Source: Musa acuminata AAA Group (taxonomy: Eukaryota > Streptophyta > Magnoliopsida > Zingiberales > Musaceae). Taken from it: 64,000 nt of DNA. How positions within the stretch are numbered: position 1 is the first letter of the stretch; each line of letters opens with the position of its first letter. The stretch is from positions 36,387,001-36,451,000 of the forward strand of contig NC_088342.1 in assembly GCF_036884655.1 (NCBI RefSeq), in the 5' to 3' direction. The notes beneath the pieces are model-generated. The model was not told the origin of the DNA, did not search any database, and was given only the letters and a program-made list of their open reading frames with translations. Positions 1 to 8,987 of the stretch are shown here, piece after piece. The position numbers were made by a program, and so were the translations under genes.

Positions 1-540
1 TCTGAGAACAGTCAAACCTATAAGTCTGGTATCAAAGAGTGGAGCACTCATACAGGACATCCTTGGTGTCTCAAGTCTAAGGACCAGATACACCACTAGG
101 ACTATGGAATCGCTGTCTGACAATAAGGCATCATCAACCATCCAGCATTCCGTAAGCGGATCAATCAGTGAACTCATTCTCCAATGAGCACCTGTACTGT
201 ATCCCTAGTGTCCCTACACGAGCAGCTATGAGACCAGCTGCATCCATCATATGGACGGGTATACAGCACACCAGTCTATCTGGTTATCACGATGTCCCTC
301 TCGAGTAACCTATGACCGGGATTATTTAGGATATGTGTTTAAAGGTGAATCGATCTCATTATCGTGATCTCATCACGATCCGATTCCCATTGCACAAATC
401 CAAGGACATCACAATATATATGCATTTATGCAATAGTTATAAAGTGATATACGCCAAAATATAATAAGCAAAAAGATTCTGTATCAAGTCACACGTGCCA
501 TCACTCACGTGATTGGCTTGCTGGGCACATATGACTAGCA
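1..540 (-). repeat. Angela-like Copia LTR fragment
   Basis: This stretch matches the last third of the LTRs of elements A and B (for example 21258-21797) nearly base for base and ends in the same terminal ACTAGCA, so it is an LTR end read on the minus strand. The window edge cuts the rest. What follows (541 on) is unrelated sequence, so the LTR boundary, and therefore an insertion point, is at 540. A target duplication cannot be tested because the other end lies outside the window. Confidence 0.9.
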
Positions 541-2610
541 GAAGGTCGATTGCCAAAGGAGCGAACAAAATCGAAGGTGGAGGAGACCCTACGATGTATT
601 GGCAGAGGCCACACATGGAGGGTTCACAATTCGAGTTTATTCCACAAGGATCAGAATGCAATGGAGATGTCACCAGGAGGCGACATGGTGCAGCGGATCG
701 TGGTGGAACAGTTCGTGGCAATGCGACACACACGACATAGTCCCGGGAGGGACTAGATCATATGGAGGTATGATCGGGAGCTACTGGGAGCTCCGCTTTG
801 GTGAACAACACGACGGCAAGAAGGGCTATGGATTCAAGGAGTGAAGGCCATGGTACCGCAGAGGCGGGTCTTCCGGGCGTGCACCGAATTTTGCATCGGA
901 TAAAAACCTTGGTCATCAGCATATGGGGGCTGGGTTCCACCAAGGGAAAAGTTCGAATGCAAGTACCAGTGAGTCCCATGAGAGGGACTTGATCATGCAG
1001 AGGTATGATCGAAGCAGCTGGAGAGTTGGACTGCTCCAGAGCTCATATTCGCTTAAGGGAGCCCGACAGGTCAGAGGACAAGGTCGAGTAAGCGAACGTT
1101 GCTACCAAGGAAGCTAAGGAGAACAGAATCGGTGCAAACCCTACAATGTGATGGCAGAGGCCATGCATGGGAGTTGCAGTCTGTCTTTCCATCGACCAAA
1201 CAGACTGCTTGGAGAACACAGATGTGTTGAAGCAGGAGGTCGAAAGGGGCGAGGAAGCGACGACAAGTCCAGAGGGACTTAGCTACCCAAAATCAAGCAA
1301 TCAGTGAGAATGGAGGTGGACTCAGAGGAGTGTCACGAAGGCATATCTACTGATTGTGAAGAAAAGGGATGTAGATGCGAGGCGACGGATAGTAGGGCCA
1401 TGGGCATGGCAGCGCCATGGTACCGTAGAGGCGGGACTTCCGTCAAAGTCATTGATCCCTTGCTCTCACGGAGGGAGAGCGCTTGGTCGTGAAAGGGGCC
1501 GAGGAGGTGGTGCATGCAGAGGCAATCTCGAAGTATCGAGACAAGGCTGAAGGGCAGAGGCCAAGAAACTTCGTAAGACCGGTGTCAACAAGTTTCTCAT
1601 CAAGATAGCCATAAGTGAAGGACTTCGGGTCATGCAAGAGTGCACGACCAAGGAACGAAGTAGGCAGTACGTGGTGCTGTACCTTTGCTACTCAGTGGAG
1701 TAGGTGGCAGGGTTGATGGAGAAGACGGTACAATCCCAGAGGCGACCTCATCTATCAGAGAATTACTCCAAGTTGGGGTGAAAACTTCCTGCATTCCAGA
1801 AGTTCAATGGCATTGAGAAGGTGAATCACAGTAGCTAACTCAACGCAAGGAGTGCAAACACTTCAAGTGCTTCAGAAGTGTGAGCAAAGAGCAGGCGAAG
1901 GCCAGTAACCAGCTCGATGCATGAAGTACAACCTCGAGGAGGCGGGCGAAGTCAAGTAACCTTTGCCTTCTCAACTCTTAAGAGAATGGGCGAAATCGAG
2001 TACCCCAGTTCTCTTATCTATCCAGCAGAGGAGCTCTGCACAAGTTCAAAGACCCTTCGAAGATAATGGAAGATAATAGTTGTCAAATCCTCACCAACGG
2101 TGATCAGTGCTACTGAGAGTAGATTGTCCGCTTCATTTCCCAACGAAATGCCAATCGAAAGCGGAAGTGATGCGAACCTACTTGGATGTGACAACTAACT
2201 GAAAGAAGAGTCAATGAGCAGATTTTGTGGAGGAAGGACCCAAAACTTCAGAAGTTTGTGAGGCGATGCTCGTTAAAGCTCCAACAAGCATCCACCCAGT
2301 TCAACCAGCATGTGGAAATTTTGAGAAACTGGCGCAGTAAGAATGGTCTTTTCCTTCATTTGGTGGATCCGCAGGAATCAACGAGGATCAATACAACTCG
2401 GCCAACCCCACACCAGAGTCAGAGTCATTGGCGAGTTGAAGCAGCATGGCGGATCAAAGGTTCGACTACTCAGAAACAGCAGCGGAGGGAAGCTGGGAAC
2501 CAGGAGGCGCATTGCAGCTCGAGCAGAAGATTGAAGACTCAGCAAAGGCGAAGAGTTGCAGTGTTCACAAAGGCTTCGACGAGGACGTCGATGGGATAAG
2601 TGGGGGAGAA
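541..2610 (+). mobile_element. Non-coding interior of a large retrotransposon derivative
   Basis: No long reading frame with a recognisable retroviral domain is present; the longest (2225-2599, 124 codons) resembles nothing I know. The interior has diverged internal duplications: a block around 590-625 resembles one around 1140-1170 (both contain GGCAGAGGCCA), and 845-880 resembles 1415-1445 (CCATGGTACCG followed by AGAGGCGGG). It ends in the polypurine tract at 2598-2610, directly followed by an LTR. This is the pattern of a LARD (non-autonomous element with a long non-coding body). The lineage cannot be told; Ty3-type is a guess from the polypurine tract and LTR ends. Confidence 0.65.
2598..2610 (+). 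other. Polypurine tract of the LARD-like element
   Basis: The run AAGTGGGGGAGAA sits immediately before the TG of the LTR at 2611. In LTR elements this is the RNase H-resistant primer for plus-strand DNA synthesis; its position fixes the element as plus-strand and the following LTR as the 3' one. Confidence 0.8.
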
Positions 2611-3056
2611 TGTCACAGACAAACTTCTAAACAAGGTGTTTGATGTAATGCTTATATATGTCCGTGTCGTTTGGCATGTTCATGCCTTGTACAGAATGTA
2701 AAGGGGCAGCCGAAGGCTTATAAGTCCCATTTTAGTTGGGTTGGTGGCCTCTTTAGGCTTGTAAATAAAGGTTGTGTCATGTGGACACGTGCGAGAGCTT
2801 TTCGGTCTGTAATGGACCATTTTACCCTTTGTTGTGCCACTGTTCAGAGCTTGTAAAGTCTGTTTGTAATTTGCATTGTCTATGAAGTGTTTTTCGGAGA
2901 TGTTTGCTTGTGGATCCCGTTGGAGGCGTTCTCTCTAACCCGTTCTCTCTTTTGGTGGTCCTAAGGGACAATGGGAGGCTTCGGGGAGACTGACCTTTGC
3001 GGACGGACGCGCGAGGGTGCCGCACGACTTAGGCAAATCTAGCTAAGTCCGTGTCA
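2611..3056 (+). repeat. 3' LTR of the LARD-like element (446 bp)
   Basis: It begins TGTCACAGAC and ends GTCCGTGTCA, a near inverted pair at the termini, with TG...CA ends. A TATA-like CTTATATATG lies near 2651-2660. The sequence after 3056 is the 3' non-coding region of SIRE-like element J, so this element inserted into J. The expected 5-bp target duplication would be ATAAG (3057-3061), but its partner is missing because the left part of this element is cut at 540. Confidence 0.75.
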
Positions 3057-3139
3057 ATAAGGAGTTTTCAACATGCCATATCAAAGACAAAGTCCATGAG
3101 GAGTTTATAACAACAATGGATGATTGTGTTCATACAAGC

Positions 3140-4249
3140 TCATTCATGAGGTGGAAGGTTAAAGTGCCTAAATAAAGAGTCAAATTGTCGATGAATTTGC
3201 TGCAGCTCAGTTAGGATTTGATCTTGTCGAAGTTCAAGCCATTCTTGTCTTTGTTTGAATCGGTCCATCCGAATCCCAATATCTTCGACAGATGATGTGT
3301 GAGTTTGCTCAAACAGATGTGTTTCCTCAAAGGGACAGATCGGAGGAGATTGGGTACTCCTAAAGACTGGTGTTTCTGGTTCTGGTTCAGGTTGAGGGGG
3401 ATCAGTTCTTCTTGGCATTCTAACCCAGTTACCGTTTCTATAAAAACATCTTAATCGGTGAAGTAGATTTTTATTAATTATGCTGAATCTATCTACTTTT
3501 ATTACTTCTTCTTCCGGTGGTATTAGAATATCATAGGCTTTCATTATTCTAGTTATTATACCACCATATGGGAGCATCATGTCTTTCTTAGATAGTTCCA
3601 ACATGTTTTGTTGGATAAGATAACCAAGACAGATGTCATTTCCTTTCATGATCATATACATAATTCCTAATTCTAATTGGCTTACTTCATCATGATGATA
3701 TTGTTTAGGAAGAATGATGCTAGTTAGGATGTGATGAAGTACCTTAGTGTTTAGAGGCAGTAAATGTTCACAACTTTTAGGAACAAATTCTAAGTTCGGA
3801 TTGGCAAAAATTGTTTGTAGGGCTTCAACGTATGTTGTTCCAACATTTTCATCATCCCATGATCCTCTAAAGTAAAGTCCTCTACTTTTCATGGGAATGC
3901 CTATCATGTCGCAAATGAATCTATCCGTAATTGAAATATGTTGTCCTAAGAGATAGGTGGACATCCTTTCTTCTTCATCTACTAGTATGTTGTTGTAAAA
4001 CAATCTTACTAGTCTTGGATAGATGGGTTCATTAATTTGTAAGATAGGGAGTAGATCTAAGTTTGCAAACCACTGGATTGTCTCTAAGTCTCTTAGCTCA
4101 CTTAAATCTACGTATTTTCCCTTGTTGACATTCCTAAGTTCAAAAGAGGAAAATTTTTCAGCATGGTATTTTGAATCGAAAAGGGTGGAATCAAAGTCTT
4201 CTACTAATCTCCTCTTTTCTTTGCCCCTTGAGGATCTTCTAGATCCCAT
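3140..4249 (-). CDS. Accessory ORF of a SIRE-like element (putative plant transposon protein domain)
   Basis: A 369-aa frame is open from ATG to stop. The N-terminus is basic (SRRSSRGKEKRR). The middle, about residues 60-250, contains the pattern MGxP-like IGIPMKSRGLYFRGSW and a LLPLNTKVLHH segment, which I associate with the plant transposon-associated domain family (Pfam 'putative plant transposon protein'). The tail, from about residue 300, is rich in proline, glutamate and glutamine and ends in a likely coiled coil (DRFKQRQEWLELRQDQILTELQQIHRQ, split here as the stretches DRFKQRQEWLEL and RQDQILTELQQIHRQ). No signal peptide or membrane segment is visible, so it is unlike the env-like ORF of canonical SIRE1. 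Function unknown. The decayed copy in D has two stops and a frameshift, whereas this one is intact. Confidence 0.75.
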   Translation of the reverse strand: MGSRRSSRGKEKRRLVEDFDSTLFDSKYHAEKFSSFELRNVNKGKYVDLSELRDLETIQWFANLDLLPILQINEPIYPRLVRLFYNNILVDEEERMSTYLLGQHISITDRFICDMIGIPMKSRGLYFRGSWDDENVGTTYVEALQTIFANPNLEFVPKSCEHLLPLNTKVLHHILTSIILPKQYHHDEVSQLELGIMYMIMKGNDICLGYLIQQNMLELSKKDMMLPYGGIITRIMKAYDILIPPEEEVIKVDRFSIINKNLLHRLRCFYRNGNWVRMPRRTDPPQPEPEPETPVFRSTQSPPICPFEETHLFEQTHTSSVEDIGIRMDRFKQRQEWLELRQDQILTELQQIHRQFDSLFRHFNLPPHE

Positions 4250-5132
4250 AACTACTGCTGTTTAGAATAATAGTGATGAGCAAAAGTAAATGAATTAAGA
4301 AATAGAGTTTAAGGGCTTCTTAGAGAGTACCTTAATGAGATCTTCAAGAGAGGGATCTTCAAGAGAGGGAAGGAATGTTAATGCTTTGCTTCGAAATGAA
4401 GAGTATTTGGGATGCTAAGATGGGGGAAATGGGGATGGAGGAGGCTTAGGAGAGTAGAGGAGGGAAGGAAATGAGTTGGGGTCGGTTTCACCGCCGGCCC
4501 TAGCTTGAGTTATAAAGGGGCAGAGTTGCGGGCGGTTGCACCTCTGGCTGGAGCGGTGCAACCGCTTGCAACACGTGACAGCTGGAGGTGCTACCTCCAG
4601 CTGGGGCGGTGCCACCGCCTGGTGAACACTTGTTCTGATCTGAGAATTTTTCTGTCTTGAGGAGAGTTTTCATTCCCAGTAATCAACTTTACTTACGTAA
4701 TTACGTAAGAATTTTCATTTTAAGATAGGGACTTTGGCACGATCAAGGTAGATTTTTAATGTGCACATTCTCAATGTCGTACACATGTTTGTGATAGTTT
4801 CTTCAAGTTGATAAGTCTTGCAAGTTCATGACAGAGTTAGTCATTTCATGATACGAGTTAAATTAGAAGGTTATGAAAGGATGAAATTGATGGGTTCAAA
4901 AATTGAGGGATATGTGAATTTGGGAATCATACGTTTCTAATTCTTGAAAAGTTAAATAGGATTGTATCTAGGTCGCATTTGTGATTTTACCCTTGTTGTT
5001 GTTTCCGAATGTGACATAGCCTTCGTCTTTGCTAGTGAGCTTAGAGAATTGAGATGGATCTCCGGTCATATACCTTGAGCATCCACTATTAAGGTACCAT
5101 CTCTTGCTCCTAGCTTGCGATGGTGTGGGTTT
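4250..5132 (-). other. Non-coding spacer between gag and accessory ORF of J
   Basis: No frame of note. It contains a short run of the GCGGTGCAACCGC / GCGGTGCCACCGC palindromes (about 4540-4620), the same motif that is arrayed in the LTR U3. Its counterpart in D is 58655-59528, with the palindromes at about 58920-59010. The palindromes might mark a second regulatory region or an internal promoter for the accessory ORF; that is inference. Confidence 0.6.
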
Positions 5133-6716
5133 CTACAAGAAAGGATGATTTTTAGGTACCCATTTGCTTTTGGGTTCCTCAAAGATAGATCTACATTGTT
5201 TATCATGTTGCATAGAGTTTATCCTGGTTCCTTTAGGAACCCAAATCAATTTGTTTGGACTAATTTTCTTGAATGGACAATAATGCGTCTTGTGTCCAAT
5301 TTTGCAACAAAAGTTACATTTTGCTTGGTGTTGAACATGTAAGATGGGGCCTTTTATAAAGGTGGTTGGATTTAGGTGAGGACTTCTCACAAATCCAATT
5401 CCACTTCTTTTTGGAACGTGACCCTTGTTTGCAAGGATCATGTTCAATGACTTGCTACCAACCTCGAATTTCTTCAAGGTGTCCTTAAGTAGCAGGTTTT
5501 CTTTTTGGAGAGTTTCTAGATCATGACATTTGATACATGAATTTAAACTATCATGATATTCAATTTTTAACTTATCAAAATCACAAGTAAGACTATCATG
5601 TTCCTTTTTCAGCAATTTGTATTTTCTATTGATAATCTTGCATTCATCAAATAAGTCATGGAAGGCATTTAATAATTCATTGAAAGATAAATCAGCATCT
5701 AATAAATTCGTTACCTCCTCTCCGATGGCCATTAAGGCGTAATGAGCATCTTTCTCGGTGTTAGACTCCTTTTCTTCAGACGCGCTCAAATCATCCCATG
5801 TTGCTTTGAGCGCCTTCTTTTTTGTTGTTCTCTTTTTGGCTTGGGGACAATCACTCTTGTAGTGTCCCGGCTTTTTGCACTCATAGCAAATAACTTGGTC
5901 TTTCTTGGGTTCAAGTTTACTTTTAGTGTCATTCTTAAACTTGTTTCTTTTAATGAATTTTTTAAATTTTCTTGTTAGAAGTGTCAAGTCATCATCACAG
6001 TCCTCATCACTTGAGTTTTCTTTCAAGTGATCTTCCAAAGTTCTAAGTGTCATATCCTTCCTGTTCTTTGGAAGGATGTCTTCTTGCTCTTCATGAGCTT
6101 TGCAAGTCATCTCATAGGTCATTAATGACCCAATTAGTTCTTCAAGAGGGAAGTTGTTTAGATCTTTTGCCTCTTGAATAGCAGTGACTTTAGGATCCCA
6201 ACTCTTAGGAAGGGATCTTAGAATCTTATTTACAAGCTCAAAATCCGAAAAACTTTTTCCGAGTCCTTTTAGACCGTTGACAACATCCGTGAAACGGGTA
6301 AACATGTCGCCAATAGTCTCACTCGGTTTCATCCGAAAAAGTTCGAAAGAGTGTAACAAAAGATTGATTTTTGACTCTTTCACTCTACTTGTGCCTTCAT
6401 GAGTCACTTCGAGTGTGTGCCAAATATCAAATGCAGTTTCACAAATCGAAACACGATTAAACTCGTTTTTATCATGTGCGCAAAATAAGGCATTCATAGC
6501 CTTTGCATTAAGAGCGAAAGCCTTCTTCTCCGAATCGTTCCAATCGATCATTGGAAGAGAAGACTTTGAAAAACCATTCTCGAAAAGATTCCAGAGTTCA
6601 ACGTCCATAGAAATAAGAAAGATCCTCATTCGGGTCTTCCAATAGGTGTAGTCCGTCCCATTAAACATGGGTGGACGTGTAATGGAATGGCCCTCTTGGT
6701 TTCCGGCGTAAGCCAT
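5133..6716 (-). CDS. gag: Gag polyprotein of SIRE-like element J
   Basis: This 527-aa capsid/nucleocapsid protein of a Copia element starts MAYAGNQEGHSITRPP. The N-terminal third carries the UBN2-type Copia gag fold, with FNGTDYTYWKTRMRIFL near residues 19-35. A zinc knuckle CYECKKPGHYKSDC begins at C277. A lysine-rich and then acidic spacer and a long coiled coil (about residues 340-430) follow, and there is a second CCHC knuckle, CNFCCKIGHKTHYC, at C467. Two knuckles flanking a coiled coil is the usual SIRE gag look. The frame is fully open and preceded by the primer-binding site 37 bp upstream of the ATG. It would package element RNA into cytoplasmic virus-like particles. No pol follows, so the element must borrow enzymes. 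Confidence 0.9.
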   Translation of the reverse strand: MAYAGNQEGHSITRPPMFNGTDYTYWKTRMRIFLISMDVELWNLFENGFSKSSLPMIDWNDSEKKAFALNAKAMNALFCAHDKNEFNRVSICETAFDIWHTLEVTHEGTSRVKESKINLLLHSFELFRMKPSETIGDMFTRFTDVVNGLKGLGKSFSDFELVNKILRSLPKSWDPKVTAIQEAKDLNNFPLEELIGSLMTYEMTCKAHEEQEDILPKNRKDMTLRTLEDHLKENSSDEDCDDDLTLLTRKFKKFIKRNKFKNDTKSKLEPKKDQVICYECKKPGHYKSDCPQAKKRTTKKKALKATWDDLSASEEKESNTEKDAHYALMAIGEEVTNLLDADLSFNELLNAFHDLFDECKIINRKYKLLKKEHDSLTCDFDKLKIEYHDSLNSCIKCHDLETLQKENLLLKDTLKKFEVGSKSLNMILANKGHVPKRSGIGFVRSPHLNPTTFIKGPILHVQHQAKCNFCCKIGHKTHYCPFKKISPNKLIWVPKGTRINSMQHDKQCRSIFEEPKSKWVPKNHPFL

Positions 6717-6752
6717 CTCTCTTGGGTTTTAATCCGTTTGAGAGTTAACCGG

Positions 6753-6764
6753 GCTCTGATACCA
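6753..6764 (-). other. Primer-binding site, initiator tRNA-Met (element J)
   Basis: The minus strand reads TGGTATCAGAGC, the standard Ty1/Copia primer-binding site complementary to the 3' end of initiator tRNA-Met. It lies 2 bp inside the LTR edge at 6767, which fixes the LTR boundary and the minus-strand orientation. Confidence 0.92.
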
Positions 6765-6789
6765 ATTGTTAGGATCGAGAGCACTAAGA

Positions 6790-6812
6790 GGGGGGGGGGG
6801 GGGGGGGGGGGG
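6790..6812. repeat. Poly(G) run of 23 in the LTR U5 end
   Basis: An uninterrupted G run (C in the element's RNA) sits 23 bp from the LTR edge, within the context CACTAAGA-(G)n-TGAATTAGTGCAG. The same spot has about 35 mostly-G bases in C (16646-16681), 8-10 in D and 5 in E and F. Length is therefore hypervariable between copies. The exact count may be unreliable in any assembly. Confidence 0.9.
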
Positions 6813-6920
6813 TGAATTAGTGCAGCGGAAATCTTTCAGCGATTAAAATTGAAAGCTGCGTTCGTTCGATAAAAACTATTTTGATGCAAAAGTCGATTCT
6901 AAGATTACTTATGATTAAGT

Positions 6921-7120
6921 GCAATTTACGTCTAAACACAGTTTGCGTCTAAGCGCAGTTTACGCAGTTTGTGTCTAAATGTAGTTTGCGTCTAAATGCA
7001 GATTGCGTCTAAGCGCAGTTTGCATCTAAGCACAGTTTGCGTCTAAGCTCAGATTGCGTCTAAGCGCAGTTTGCGTCTAAGCGCAGTTTGCGTCTAAACG
7101 CAGTTTGCGTCTAAGCGCAG
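6921..7120. repeat. 17-bp tandem array in LTR of J
   Basis: About twelve copies of GTTTGCGTCTAAGCGCA with small changes (ACG, AAACAC, AAATGC variants) fill 200 bp, with one shortened unit near 6960. The D and E LTRs have only one or two scattered copies of the motif (ACGTCTAAACG), so the array expanded in this copy or subfamily. It lies in the transcribed R/U5 part. Confidence 0.9.
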
Positions 7121-7148
7121 ATTCGGAAATATCTGAACTTAGACACCC

Positions 7149-7290
7149 GTTCGTAAAAGCGCAGAAGGCAGTTTGCAGTTATAAATGCAATTAAAACATA
7201 AATGTAAACTGTAAAGAAACTCGTTCGTAAAAGCGCAGAAGACAGTTTGCAGTTATAAATAGAATCAAAACGTAAATGTAAACTGCAATG
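7149..7290. repeat. Duplicated ~75-bp block in LTR of J
   Basis: Two tandem copies start with CGTTCGTAAAAGCGCAGAAG and contain CAGTTTGCAGTTATAAAT, followed by ATGTAAACTG. A related duplication exists in D at 54535-54795. A third, partial copy starts at about 7359. Confidence 0.75.
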
Positions 7291-7747
7291 TAAAGATCAT
7301 ACGAAAACACCGATTTACGTCTGAATGTAGATTCGGAAAGATCAGAACTTAGAAACTTGTTCGTAAAAGCGCAGAGAGCAGTAGCTATGTAGGAGGTTTG
7401 CAGTAATGATAAAGTGCTCAAAATAAAAGCAAACCAGAGATTTAGAGTGGTTCGGTCAGTCTTGACCTACTCCACTTTTGGCTTCCTCCACCGACGAGGT
7501 CACCGACGTCAACTAGAGGCCTTCCTTCAATAGGCGAAGGCCAACTACCCTTTTACAGTTTCACTCCTTTTGACGGGCTCAGGAGACAACCCTTACAGAA
7601 CCTTTCTCTCCTCTCCTTACAACTCAAGACTTGAAGAATAGAAAGAGGAGACCTTTTGGACTTTACACAAATTTGAGCTCTTAGAATCACAGAAAAGATC
7701 AGGAATTCGGTGTAGGTCTGTATCTTTTCAGTGCTGAATGGGTGGGG

Positions 7748-7757
7748 TATTTATAGG
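7748..7757 (-). promoter_or_regulatory. TATA box of the J LTR promoter
   Basis: The minus strand reads CCTATAAATA within GGGGCCTATAAATACCCC. The same block occurs in every LTR of this class (17172-17181 in C, 55233-55242 and 61979-61988 in D, around 52262 in F). It splits U3 from R, putting the palindrome array immediately upstream of the core promoter. Confidence 0.8.
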
Positions 7758-7814
7758 CCCCAACCCAGTTCAAATTTGGAGCTCAAAACGATCAAATCCT
7801 GGAATTCCGGGATC

Positions 7815-8168
7815 AGGCGGTTGCACCTCCTGACTAGAGAGGTTGCACCACCTGGTAGAGCTCGAGGACTGAGCCTAGGCGGTTGCACCTCTCTGTCAGG
7901 GGCGGTTGCACCACTCTGCCAGAGCTCGAAGACCGAGCTCAGGCGGTTGCACCGCCTGACTAGAGAGGTTGCACCGCCTGGTAGAGCTCGAAACTTGAGC
8001 TCTGGCGGTGCTACCTCCTGACAGAGGAGGTTGCACCGCCCAGTCTCGCTCGGAGACTGAGCCTTGGGCGGTTGCACCTCTTGGCTGGGGTGGTTGCACC
8101 GCCCAGTCTCGCTGGGAGACATAGCCTGAGCGGTGCTACCTCCCTGCCTGGGCAGTTGCACCTCCCAC
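7815..8168. repeat. Array of short palindromes in the U3 of J
   Basis: GGCGGTTGCACCGCC-type inverted repeats (6-bp arms, 3-bp centre; variants GGCGGTTGCACCTCC and GGCGGTGCTACCTCC) recur roughly every 25-35 bp. They alternate with GAGCTC-GAAGACC-GAGCTC, in which two self-complementary hexamers flank 7 bp. The compound unit of about 60 bp repeats about five times, directly upstream of the TATA box on the minus strand. The same design, with GGCGGTACCACCGCC as the core, is present in the LTRs of C, E and F. Confidence 0.85.
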
Positions 8169-8689
8169 AGCAACCTGGGTCCGAATGGGTTGAACCATTC
8201 GACCCAATTTGAGTTCTTCAGGGGCCCAATTGCCCCAGGATTAAGCTGATGGGATCACCTCCCATTTCTAACTTAATCAAAGTGCTAACTACGATTATTT
8301 CCTAAGACATATTCTGCAGCTTGTTTCGGTGCATCACTCGCTTCTTCCGGCGAGTTTCCGGCGAACTTCCGTCGATCATCCGATGAACCCTCGGTGATGC
8401 TCCTACAGACTTCCGGCAAACTCCTGGACTGCGACGATCCACTTGGCAAGTTCCGACGAGCTCCTTTGGCAAGCTTCTGGACTTCTCGGATTTGTTCCCG
8501 CAGAACCTCCGACGACTGTCCGAACTTCCGTCGAGCTCTCAAACTCCCAACGTGATCATTGTCATGACTCCGGCGCAACTCCTGCTGCATGTCTTACTTT
8601 CATCGTAGTTAATCCTGCACACTTATCTCGACACATACATTAGACAACAAATGACAATTGACTTCATCATCAAAATCCGAGATTCAACA

Positions 8690-8987
8690 TTATACTCAAG
8701 TGATACTCAAATTACGTGTTACACTCATTTGTAGAACATATTAAAAAAAATTAATTTTTATAAAAAAATTCTAAATTCATCATAAAACTTAAAAAACGAA
8801 TGATTCATAAAAAAATATTAATTTTTATATAAAATTATCCTAAATTATCCAAAAAGTCATTACATCTAAGTTACACTCATTTATAGAATATATTAAAAAT
8901 ATAATAATTTGTATGTAAAATTATCCTAAGTTCATAATAAGATTAATCAAAAAAATTTATATTTCTTATGTTTATTTTGACCTAGTT
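8690..8987. other. AT-rich intergenic sequence
   Basis: This starts immediately outside the J LTR and holds no gene. A block around 8724-8800 (TTACACTCATTTGTAGAA...) is loosely repeated at 8871-8940 (TTACACTCATTTATAGAA...), so it is probably an old tandem or MITE-like repeat, too decayed to classify. Confidence 0.6.

Larger units (their letters stand above)
3057..8689 (-). mobile_element. SIRE-like Copia derivative J: gag + accessory ORF, no pol
   Basis: Read on the minus strand the order is 5' LTR (8689-6767), tRNA-Met primer site (6764-6753), gag (6716-5133), an 883-bp non-coding gap, an accessory ORF (4249-3140), then non-coding sequence until the LARD insertion at 3056. No protease, integrase or reverse transcriptase is present between the two ORFs, and the gap is too short to have held them. 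Element D (54419-62774) has exactly the same layout, so the lack of pol is a family property and not a local deletion. The 3' LTR lies outside the window. Confidence 0.88.
6767..8689 (-). repeat. 5' LTR of element J (1,923 bp)
   Basis: On the plus strand it runs from TGTTAGGATC (6767) to GATTCAACA (8689), the same termini as the LTRs of D. It is about 310 bp longer than D's LTRs, mostly because of a 17-bp tandem array and a duplicated block near its U5 end. In the sense direction the order is U3 start, degenerate TTCCGnCGA repeats (8560-8345), palindrome array (8168-7815), TATA box (7757-7748), then R/U5 with the 17-mer array and a poly(C) run next to the primer site. The likely target duplication begins TTATA at 8690. 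Confidence 0.9.

Noticed and set aside
2225..2599. 124-aa frame before the LARD polypurine tract
   Set aside because: Basic, glutamine-rich, no retroviral motif; ends abruptly and is unlike any pol C-terminus I know.
6921..7120. CRISPR-like array
   Set aside because: 17-bp units are directly adjacent without unique spacers, in a plant LTR.
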